A DNA stretch of 64,000 nucleotides. Origin: Aquatica leii (taxonomy: Eukaryota > Arthropoda > Insecta > Coleoptera > Lampyridae). The stretch lies in the NCBI GenBank assembly GCA_035610365.1, contig CM069436.1, positions 85,747,912 through 85,811,911 of the forward strand, written 5' to 3'. The stretch's first letter is position 1. Each line of letters opens with the position of its first letter. The translations under genes were made by a program, and so were the position numbers. This document shows positions 13,017-22,190 of the stretch, in pieces. Under the pieces are notes generated by a model. That model was not told the origin of the DNA. It searched no databases and worked only from the letters and a program-made list of their open reading frames with translations.

Positions 13017-13165
13017 GTGAAGTGATATTAATCTTTGCTTTTGTGATTTTCGTGTTGAAATTCAAAGACTTGTGTTGTAATTAGAGCAATCGTAAGATCA
13101 GTGAAGGATATTAATCTATGCTTTTGTCATTTTTTGTGTTGAAATTCAAGGACTTGTGTTGTGTA
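13017..13165 (+). repeat. tandem duplication (~64 bp x 2) in the P-element leader
   Basis: 13017-13080 and 13101-13165 match closely (shared GATATTAATCT and GTTGAAATTCAA). They lie between the left TIR and the first ATG, so they would be in the transposase leader or promoter region. Confidence 0.75.
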
Positions 13166-13176
13166 AGCAGTTAAAA

Positions 13177-13763
13177 ATGAGCCGTGGGTCATATTGCATT
13201 TATAACTCATTGATGACAACGTTCACAATGTTATCATGGAAATGTTGAGAAAGAATGAGGGTAAGTTTTTAATTTGTGTTTGAAACAGTTCATCATGTTT
13301 TTTTACAGATTTTCAAACACCTCCCCAAACATCTGTTAAGAAGGGACGATCAATTAAACAATACACACCAACAACCAAGAGGAAGTTGGATCGGATTAAG
13401 TTAGAATGTAACAAACTCGAATGTAAACTTTTCCGAAGACAAAAATTGTCAGCATGCTTTTGTTATTCCAATATGCCGATGAATAACAGAATAGCTACAA
13501 AGCAACCACGAGTCTGATTTTTGATAAAAGAATAAAAAAAAACTTTGTCAAAAGATAGCCATACGCTATTTGTAAACGAGTTGAAATCATCACTTGTCAG
13601 CAAATATAATCGCAGATATACAGACGATATGAAGCAATTATGTTTAAGTTGGTATTATTCTTCTCCCAATTACCCAAAGGGTACAGAAATGCTGTTGTGA
13701 CATTAAATTTACCTTCTCCTCAAAGCATTAGAAGTTGGCAATCTTTCCTTCATGTTCATCCAG
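13177..13763 (+). pseudogene. P-element/THAP9-like transposase N-terminal remnant
   Basis: A possible first exon starts at the ATG at 13177 (MSRGSYCIYN) and ends before GTAAGT at 13261. A 48-nt intron ends in TTTTACAG at 13308. The next exon reads TPPQTSVKKGRSI and a KRKLDRI coiled segment. Further on it matches the conserved P-type block: HTLFVNELKSS, YTDDMKQLCLSWYYSSP and LNLPSPQSIRSWQS, ending at a donor-like GTATAA at 13764. Stops and at least one frameshift interrupt it, and the catalytic RNase H-like and GTP-binding regions are absent. The THAP zinc finger cannot be confirmed. Confidence 0.75.
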
Positions 13764-14322
13764 GTATAATTATTATAATAAGTATTGCACGAATGGATTT
13801 ATAATATTGCGTTTGAGTTACATTAATAATGTGATAGATTAAAATTAGTGGCTCTTTTAGTTTTCTTATTATGACTAATTATTACATTACTGTACTTATT
13901 TAGTATGTATTACTTACGTAAAATCGCCCCTTTTTATTGATTTTACTAATTATACTTATAATTTCCATTATTATACTATATGAAAAATTCTGTTAACGAT
14001 CCTGATGTTTTAATTTTTATTTCTAATTGTAGATACATTTATATTAATTTTAAATAATTTTTATTGCTCATAATAATAGTGAGACAATATTTCTATCAAA
14101 TACAGATTTGATAGAAATACTGTACTGTCAGTTTCTTTGGCGACTCCTTTGGTTTCTCATTTCCGTCACTTAGGTTTTCAAATTTACCGCCTATATTCTG
14201 ACATTTTCAAGCAACTATAGCGCTGTGGACGTCTCAAATGTTAACTAAATTCAACAAAAGCTGGTCGCCCTTATGTACAGGTAGCTTATGGGCGTTTCCT
14301 ATCTTAACCTCCGTAATCTGTG

Positions 14323-14330
14323 GCTGCGAT
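14323..14330 (+). repeat. P-element TSD, right copy (GCTGCGAT)
   Basis: Identical to 12756-12763 and immediately outside the right TIR. Confidence 0.88.
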
Positions 14331-15687
14331 ATAACCGGTGCCGAAAGGTATTTATTTAACTGTTAAGTCCGCCGACAAACCAACCGGGGACACGGCGTTG
14401 GATCGTGTCGTTACTCACCGAACGTTCTGGAATCCTGTTTGCGCGATGTGTACCGTTCATAGTGTCACGTTACCACGTTAATGTGAAAGTAAAAATTATA
14501 GAATACTTATCTGAATTGCTGATACGTTGCTTGCTTGCTTCAATTTTGTGTGTAATTATTTACGACGCATTCGAATCTATTAAATTTCTTTGTAATCAAA
14601 ACATATAAATAACAAATTTTATTCAGTTAATGCGGAATTGTAACTAATAAGGATTTAGAGTCCATTTTAGACCTGCTACCGCTTGTAATTTACTTTGTTA
14701 ATTATTTATGTGTTTATGTGTAACCAGTGGCGTACCAGTTGATATTTATTGTCTATTTTTAAGAAACATTCTCTTAACAAATACTTATTATTATATTTTG
14801 GGTATTTTTGAGTTGGTAAATGTACCTTGAGGGTTTACAGGTGTAGGAATTTTCCTTTTTTTCTGACTAGACATTTTATATTGGTTTATTATTGAAAAAA
14901 AGATGGCGCAACGGGCTTTTGCTGACTCAGGAAGATTGCTGTATGTACTTGGATCTTGACCTACGACCATCTGCGGTGAGGCTAGCCAAAGAGTAAGCAC
15001 AACATCTGGGTATAATATGGTTATTATTATGATTATTTTTCTTTTTTTTTTTCCATTCCCCCTTCCATTGTTACGTGGCAATTTTAAAAATAGGCATCTA
15101 GTAAATTCTAATACTTTTTACAGTTTTAAGAGGTACCGCTTACGTATACGAACAATAAGAAATAATCTTGACCTCCGGCGGCAAGGGTGGGTTTATAACT
15201 ACTGACGTAAAGGTGCATTATTCTTATTATTTGCTGAATAAAAACTTATCTACAGATTTTTAAGTAAAACCGTTACTATTAGTACTACTGTGTTATTACC
15301 TACTCCATCAATGAATTAAGCGATGCCAAATGTAGTATTGGCAGTTACATTTAGTATTAAAGTTTTTGTAAATTGCAACGAAGCTTATGAACAATCCGAT
15401 TATTTTCTACACAAAACTTTTTTCACTTTTCACTATTTTGCTATTACCGCACTGTTTGGTTTATTACAAATTGTAAAAGTGCGAATATCGAAAATTAAGA
15501 TCATATTAGGCAAACGGGGAAAAATTGTCGGTATATAAGAAATTAATAATTAGTCGTGTTGTAACAACTCTGTAATGCAAAGTGTGTAACTTAGATACAA
15601 AGAAAATAACATTAGTAAAAATATTAAGTGATATTACTTTATTAAAGTTTACAATGTTCAAAACGTAAAACATATGCAAATACTCAT
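14331..15687. other. unassigned spacer; GC-richer patch next to the P element
   Basis: No recognised gene. 14331-14500 continues the GC-richer host sequence on the other side of the P insertion and contains a strong minus-strand splice-donor-like string (CGGTGAGT, minus strand, about 14413-14420). A 96-codon minus-strand frame at 14791-15081 has a lysine-rich N-terminal start and no recognisable domain. Confidence 0.4.
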
Positions 15688-15853
15688 TTAATTACATACT
15701 TCTAGTAAATTATTTCTTAGATAACATTTTTTTCTTTCTTGTGCTTCTATAATTTTTAATGGGTCTCTAATTCTCATTCCCCGAGATAACCTAGGATCTA
15801 CTAAATCTGGTAACATGCAATCATGATAAAAATTTCTTAGTTTTGGAACCATA

Positions 15854-17312
15854 CACAGAGAGAAATGCTGCATCACAATTTTGCACAAGATTGTGCATAA
15901 CTGTATTGTTGATGATATTACTACAATTGTTTATATTTATACCATAGGCTTGCACGCTTTTATTTAATACGTTTGGATAAATAGGTTATGAAGTTTTATT
16001 TCACAGATTGTTTGAAAAATATTATAAACTTTAGTATGTTTTGTTTTCGACAACAATGTGCTAGTATTTTGCACAATTTTGTTTTAGTTTCTCGTACAGC
16101 TTTGATAATATATATTACAATAAGATTATGCAATTCTTTTCAACTCGGAATAAAGAAAAAAATTGAACGAACTGTAGAATAGCAGTAATTTTTTATGGTG
16201 AACGTTCCCTCTTCCGGAAAATATATAAACTAACTTTAAAAATTTGAAGCGATAAATGTTTCAATCAATCACAATTAGCAACTACCGTCCGCTTGAAAAA
16301 ATGTCTACAATCAAAATTCCTTGATTGCGTTGGGTTTGTTTACATCTTTACCTCCTGTTTTCTGAAAAATTCGTAGTTATTCAGTTAGTTTTTGTTAAGA
16401 CTTTTTGAAACACTGTTATTTGAACAAGGTAAGTGTATTTATAACATTTTTTAAGTGTAACCTTTGTAGTTTAACCCAAAAGCTTAACCTCACTTATTAC
16501 TTTAAATTCTGTATTTAATTCCATCGTTAATTCTACGAACAACAGCTAATTTCTGATGGAGATTTTTACACTACTTACTTTCTGTATTGTTTTAGCTGTT
16601 ATTTATCAACATGAAATCTAAATCAAAGAAAACCATTCATTTCGAAGCAAGAAACATTATTAAAAATGTTGTGAAGTTTTTTGATAAATTCTCCCTTTAG
16701 AGAAGGCAACCAAACTAGTTGCTGTAGCAACGGACAAATCAACTACATTTATAAAAAAATCAGGAGTGAATCGTTAACAAGCAGTAATGGAATTTTAAGA
16801 TAGCCCTCGAAGAAAAAAATAAGTATATAAAATAAGTATACCATTTAAATATAAATAAATAATGCTCTTAAGATTTGCAATGCTTTATTGACAATTCACC
16901 CAATATATGTTACTTTTAAGTAAATAACATTTAACCAAGATGCATAAAGTTTTACAATAAAAAGCTATACAAAATAATAATAATTTGCACAATATTGTAC
17001 AAAATTAACCAATGAGAATATGTATCTAGATAATATACCATTAGGTAAAAATACTTCAAGCATAGTTTTAAAAAAAATATGACAACATTGTGTAAAACTT
17101 TACTATCTATTTTAGAGCATTTTTTAAACAAATTGTAATATCAATTTAAAATGTAAAAATTGCTTATATGTAATGAAAAAAAAAACTGTTTGTACAGTTG
17201 CACAAATGAATGCAATGAAACTGCACAAATTGGTTTTGTCACTTTTTCAGACCCAATTTGTGTACTTTTGATTAACAATTGTAGATAAAATATACAAAGA
17301 TTTCTCTCTGTG
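15854..17312 (+). mobile_element. TA-flanked mariner-like element inserted in the YqaJ pseudogene
   Basis: The 13-bp TIRs CACAGAGAGAAAT at 15854-15866 and its inverse at 17300-17312 are each bordered by TA (15852-15853, 17313-17314). Conceptually removing the insert plus one TA brings the two halves of the YqaJ reading frame (FWLED and the following MVPKL) into register, which fixes the boundaries. The TA duplication indicates the Tc1/mariner superfamily. Inside, plus-strand text near 16611 (KSKSKKTIHFEARNIIKNVV) resembles the N-terminal helix-turn-helix start of mariner-type transposases, and stops follow soon after. It is non-autonomous. Confidence 0.82.
16611..16790 (+). pseudogene. N-terminal scrap of a mariner-type transposase
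   Basis: An ATG at 16611 starts MKSKSKKTIHFEARNIIKNV and continues with KFFDKFSL before a stop. Downstream frames keep fragments of the same kind. The pattern (short basic start, then an H-x-E-x-R...I-x-N-V helix) fits DNA-binding starts of mariner/IS630-like transposases in insects. There is no DDE/D catalytic region in the element. Confidence 0.5.
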
Positions 17313-20210
17313 TATCTTCTAACCAAAACTTAGTATCTTTTTCCATTTGAAGTATTTGAATATCTATGTCAGTAAACAAAACTAAATCACAATACGTAAT
17401 ATTTGCAATGTGCATTTGTCACTAAATTTGAAAGAAGTAATTATGTTTTTTTTTTTAATGTTAAATTTCCGTCAACGTAACGCACACACAAATGTTTTCT
17501 AGGGGTTTTGAGAGGATGTCTTTTATAGTTGCATTGCGACAAGAATTCAAGCATTCCATCTGGTGATGCAGCTAAAAAAGAATATTTTCCTGAACCAAGC
17601 ACACCACACCGTGTAATTTTTTTTGCGTTTGTAATTTATTCAAATCTGATGCCTTTTTTCGTTAGCTTGGTCATATATAATTGCAGGGGTGCATAATTCT
17701 TTATTGCTGTTATACAAGAAATCTTTCACAGTTTTATGACACGACTTGGCATCTAAACATTTACAAATTCTTCCAAAATTAGAAGCAGTAAGATGATCAC
17801 GTCTTACAGCTTTCCAAGTTTGATTTTTATGCTGATCTCTGGTTTTTTCTTCTATGATTGTTCTTTCCTGAACTTCACTGTACAATTTTTTTTTTAAATT
17901 CGTCTTTTTTGATTTGATAATTTTCCGGTTCCAAGTCCGGTTGTGCAGCAACTGGTTCATATTCAGTGTCTGTTGTAGTTAGACGAGTAATTGTGGGTTT
18001 TGTTTTTTTATTTTTTCTTAATTTATTATGCTTTTGTCTTCTATTACAAAAAAACCATTAAATAGGATTGTTTACGTGAATTGATAAAATTGTTGTGTCA
18101 AGAAGGTTCGTTATTAAAAGACAATCCGGCTCCTATACATTGTCTAGAATATAAATTTCTTTTATTTTTAGAAAATTTTGAAACTAGAGACATATACCGC
18201 TCTGCATAATTCGTTGTACTGTTTGTAACAAGCCTATTAACCTTACAAACAACATAATCTAAAGCAACGTTAACTTCAGAGAAAAGTTGACTTTAATTGA
18301 GAATTTCCACATAATTGAATTCATTTTCACATTTACGTTTGCAATATTCTTCACGACATTTTTTGTGGTCTCCGAATACGTTTTTCAAATTGCCCCGAAG
18401 TTCTTCTACACTTATTTCTTCTTTTGAGTTGTTACGTAAAGCAGATCGCATTACTATACTTAGAGGAGGAATATGCTTTTCCAAAATCTTTCTTGAGTCA
18501 ACATCGTGCACTCTATTTCCTGAGAGTTTGTGAAGTTGTGAAGGGTAACACCTTGTACTATGATTAGCGCACACTAGTTTTATAACAAAATGCCCGTAAG
18601 CTACACTTTCAATTATCCGCGTATAAACAAATCAAATCGCCGTCTCCAATTATATATTTATATACTAAACCATGATCTTAAACACTTTTATTAAAACTTT
18701 CTACTATTATGTCTTGTTCCATACCAGTCGAAGCACCTCTGTAATTTTCAAAACAAGAATGATTTTTGATACTGTTTTTTCTTTTGCAACAAAACATACA
18801 CTGCAAAATTTATTTCTTACTCCTAAAAATAAGAGCTTTTCAGTTCTTTTTCCAATAATAACAGCAACTCCAGAAAGAGAAGAAAATCCGTGACCGTAGG
18901 ACCTTTTCGCCCATCCTCCATCAACGACTACTGTAATAAATGGAATACCTCGTTCCAACTCTCCTGCTTCAGTTTTTCTTCCTGTTCAGCTAATAACATC
19001 TGTTGAATTAGTAACTTCTCCCAATTCTTTCCTACCGTGTTTTCAATTTTTCTATAATATTTACTGCTCATTATTAGAACATTTATGCAATTTAAAAGTT
19101 GTTCAGATTGAAAGTAACCAATTCCAATAGAATTTGTTGCCCAAACAAACATTTCATTTACTTGTATTTGGGTTTCTGGTGGATGCGTATATAAGTTCAA
19201 AGTTTTTTCACAATTTTCACACTAATACATAAAAGTTGACAACATTCCGGCCCTAAGCTCTTTGAAGCTTGAAATTGCATTTTACCCATAGTGCAATGTA
19301 GATCATGTACTGCTAGTTTTTTGCACTGCTCGATAAAATAAGTCGCACGCGGTTTCTTATTTCTGTACTTTTTGAAACTGAAGTATCGTCATTTTCAAAT
19401 TCAAGCGGCAGTAATTTGAAACTACTTTCGGGTAAACTGCAACGAGAACAATAAATTTTAAGGAACAGTTAACAGAATAATAACATTTACGGAATAAGCA
19501 GCTTTAAAGTTTTACAAGAATATAATTGTCAAACAGTTGTATTTTCAAAGTCGTCACGATCGTTTTTACGTTAAAGATTTCTTTTTAATTTTTTAATTAA
19601 GTGATACTATTGGTCTATTTGGTTATGAAACATGACACTATATTATATGAATTAAATATATAAACTTTTGTACATACGTATATATAAGTATAAAAAGTTA
19701 TAGTTTAAAAAAGGGTTGCATGTTGTATTTTCAACGGTTTGAAAATTAGCAATAGCAATCTTTGTGGCTCTTACCGCCTTAAGATTCATGAGACTTGAAG
19801 ATAAAACAACCAGAAGAAATAGAAGAAAGTTAGATAAATTGGCACCGATATGGGATGTGTGGGATGCAATAAATGCTAATCTAGGAAAGTATTATTTGCC
19901 AGAAGAGAACATAACCGTAGAAGAGCAACTCGTACCTTTTAAAAGTCGGTGTAAATTTTTACAACTATATTCCTGCAAAGCCTGATGAGTACGACATAAC
20001 GATTTACTAGGCGTGAGACTTCTAAACGTATTTTCCGTTGCAGAGTATGTCATATTTGGGCAAAGAAGAAAATGTGAGAGCAATTGGTCTTAGAAGTGCC
20101 GTAGTGTAAAAGCTAACATAGGCTTATCAACGTAGTAATCGCAATGTAAAATGTGACACTTACTTTACAGATTTAGGACTAGCAGTATAGTATATTAAAA
20201 TGCAAGTTAC

Positions 20211-20302
20211 AGAATGAATGCGCTTCAATCACAGACCGGGTTTCATACACGAGCCGCGCAGCGGCGAGTTTATGAAACTGTCGAGTGATTGAAGCGTATT
20301 CT
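20211..20302. repeat. 92-bp imperfect palindrome with GC-rich apex
   Basis: Outer arms (AATGCGCTTCAATCAC left, inverse on the right) enclose inner arms TTTCAT.../...ATGAAA and an apex GCCGC-GCA-GCGGC that would fold into a tight hairpin. It stands out sharply in GC content from its AT-rich surroundings. Confidence 0.85.
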
Positions 20303-20607
20303 ATGACGTGTCCTTTATACTATTTTCTTTATTTCGATACAATATTTAATATTTTTCGTATAATTTTATTTTAAAACAACATTGGAAAACTTTTATATTT
20401 TATTGAGTTGGCAACACTTACACTTTGACATATTGAAATTTGTGTTAAACTAAAATTTCATACAAAATTATCTCTTTATACCTTTATAAATAAATAACTT
20501 TGAATTAATAGGACGTCTTTATCTTATCTTGGCATCAACATTTAAATTGTAATTGTTAAGTTACAATAATTTTGATTTCTTGACGTGTAACGTCAACTCA
20601 CGATGTA
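20211..20607. mobile_element. fold-back insertion with terminal hairpin inside the piggyBac relic
   Basis: Sits exactly where the piggyBac text breaks off (after the LGLA region) and before it resumes. It is flanked by AAGTTAC at 20204-20210 and 20608-20614. It begins with a near-perfect palindrome at 20211-20302. The 7-bp flanking repeat could be by chance, and the superfamily is unknown. Confidence 0.5.
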
Positions 20608-21885
20608 AAGTTACCAACTTTGAAAAAACTAACATTCGTGTAAGAGTTTGTTTATTCTTACACCGAATTTAGGGTAAGAATCGCTAATTCTCATGTCGCA
20701 ATAAAGAAAAGTAACGGTCTTATCACACTTTTGGGAAAAAATATAAGTTAGTTGTCTTACTCTCAACAATTCATCGCACAGTTGACATTGTTGAGGAGAA
20801 AAAAGTAAAACCGCAGATGATGCTATCATATACTAAAACAAAAGGTGGCCATTTACATTCTTCATGAATGCTGTAGATGGGTTTTTATTGCTGCTTTAAT
20901 CCAGTGCAAAACTTTTTATCCTAACTAGAAGAACAAAAAACAAATAAATCAAATATCAAATAACAAAATTATGAGAAGCACTGGTAACACCACCAATCAA
21001 ACAAAATCAAGCATTAGTTTGCAAAAGGCAACAACATAGTGTATGTCAATATTTCTAAATGTAGATGCAGCTGGTTCATCGACTACTACTGCTCAAAGTG
21101 AACAACGGTCTTGCAAGCGATGCTACATTTGTACCGCCAAGAAATCTATATTTTAGAAGCAAATATGCGATATTTGTCATAAGAATTTTTGTAGAAAACT
21201 CAGTGAAACAAAACGTGCATGTATAAAATGTTGCAGTGCCTCAAAGAAAAGGAAAAATTATAAAAATATGCACCTGTTACTTAGTTTTCTATCTAAACAC
21301 TTGTTTTATTCAGTTTCAACTTAAAAAAACGTATATATTCTTATTTGGTTATGTTCCTTTTTCTGTATCTTTTAAACACACTTTGCGTATGTTACTAAGG
21401 ATTAGTTGAAGCAATTACGATACGCAAATAAAAAAGCTTTATAAAATTTAGTACCTATAGTGTGAGTAATAATTTTCCTGTTTTGTTTGAGATATGTCAC
21501 ACGCAACATTAGTCCTTTGCGTATAATATTAAATCTAATTAAAGATTTACCATTCTAGAAAACATTTAAAATTTTCTTACTTTGCTTATTAGCTTTGTTA
21601 TTGCGTTGTCGTATACGGTTACCGATGTATTTAGCAACCCACGTAATTGTATCACTTATTTTATTGTATTTTGTTAAGCAAGAGCGGAATACGTAATTAT
21701 AAACGTTTATCATTATTTGTAATTAAATTAAATGTATATTTTTATAGGTGCTTTAGACAATTTTATTTAATATGAATATTGTTGACTTTGTTTACGAAAC
21801 AATTAAATACCTCACACGACAAAGTTCCAATGTTTAATTTGCTCAAAATTGTAATACCAAAAATTTTGGGATCACTAAAAAATAA

Positions 21886-22070
21886 TACTAACATTAGAAT
21901 GTCTTCCGGGTTTGGACCGTGTCATAGTTGCAACCGGAGCTGCCAACGTTTCGCCCACTTTCGTAAGGGGCTTCATCAGGGCGTGAGATAAATCGCAAAA
22001 CTCAAACAAGCAATCGAAATCTAACTAAGAACTTCTTAAAAGTTAGGTTATCCACTTGTAAAACAAGCCA
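21886..22070 (-). repeat. PLE terminal repeat, inverted 5' copy
   Basis: Reverse complement of the 3' terminal region ending at 24926. The 3' end carries a further 33 bp (24927-24959) that the inverted copy lacks. Includes an inverted hammerhead core at 21949-21979. Confidence 0.88.
21949..21979 (-). ncRNA. hammerhead ribozyme core, inverted copy in the PLE 5' end
   Basis: Exact reverse complement of the core at 24834-24864, within the inverted terminal repeat. It would be transcribed only from the minus strand. Confidence 0.75.
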
Positions 22071-22071
22071 T

Positions 22072-22190
22072 AAAGTGGGCGAAACGTTGGCAGCTCCGGT
22101 TGCAACTATGACACGGTCCAAACCCGGAAGACATTCTAATGTTAGTATAGATTCCGGCCGTGGAAGCCTTCGCTATTATATTAACAATCT
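22072..22190 (+). repeat. PLE terminal repeat, partial direct 5' copy
   Basis: Matches about 24854-24960 in direct orientation, beginning inside hammerhead stem II (AAGTGGGCGAAACG), so it lacks the CTGATGA half. The ORF start codon lies inside this copy. Confidence 0.85.

Larger units (their letters stand above)
12764..14322 (+). mobile_element. defective P element with 29-bp TIRs and 8-bp TSD
   Basis: 29-bp TIRs at 12764-12792 and 14294-14322 (starting CACAGAATACGGAGG on the left) are identical except for one base. Both are flanked by the direct repeat GCTGCGAT (12756-12763 and 14323-14330). An 8-bp TSD with TIRs near 30 bp is the hallmark of the P superfamily. The interior contains a decayed P/THAP9-type transposase start on the plus strand. 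At 1559 bp it lacks most of the transposase, so it is non-autonomous. Near-identical TIRs and an exact TSD argue the insertion is not ancient. Confidence 0.9.
15688..19450 (-). pseudogene. Mutator-like domain + YqaJ nuclease gene, decayed and interrupted
   Basis: On the minus strand, pieces line up with a multi-copy insect protein. The Mutator-like domain runs from a possible acceptor near 19436: YFIEQCKKLAVHDLHCTMGK, MNLYTHPPETQIQVNEMFVW (19200-), ITVVVDGGWAKRSYGHGFSS (18940-) and a cysteine-rich NKFCSVC. Then come MCANHSTRCYPSQL (18574-) and FGDHKKC, and a LDYVVCKVNRLVTNSTTNYA linker (18270-18160). The YqaJ-type nuclease domain follows: LTASNFGRICK (17830-), YSFLAASPDGM (about 17580) and MEKDTKFWLED (about 17330), resuming at 15852 with FYHDCMLPDLVDPR. 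Several frameshifts plus the insertion at 15854-17312 inactivate it. The role of the intact protein is not established. Confidence 0.82.
19750..21250 (+). pseudogene. piggyBac transposase relic 1
   Basis: Ordered plus-strand fragments of a piggyBac transposase. LTALRFMRLEDKTTRR and LAPIWDVWDAINANL (19764-), then ENITVEEQLVPFKSRC with the conserved acidic segment, then a one-base frame shift into YIPAKPDEYDI. Next are NRNVKCDTYFTDLGLA (20130-), LVVLLSTIH (20750-) and KPQMMLSYTKTKGG (20810-), directly fused to a frame reading KRWPFTFFMNAVD. The C-terminal cysteine-rich finger is CKRCYICTAKK, then CDICHKNFC (21110-21220). It is interrupted at 20211-20607 by a fold-back insertion and has several stops. 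The 5' end and the TIRs were not found. Confidence 0.82.

Noticed and set aside
14791-15081. 96-codon minus-strand frame with a lysine-rich start
   Set aside because: No recognisable domain, and its start is a simple-sequence run; length is compatible with chance in this DNA.
15988-16182. Possible PIF/Harbinger transposase piece (CASILHNF text)
   Set aside because: Only one short motif-like match, no flanking conserved blocks; it lies inside the TA-flanked mariner-like insertion.
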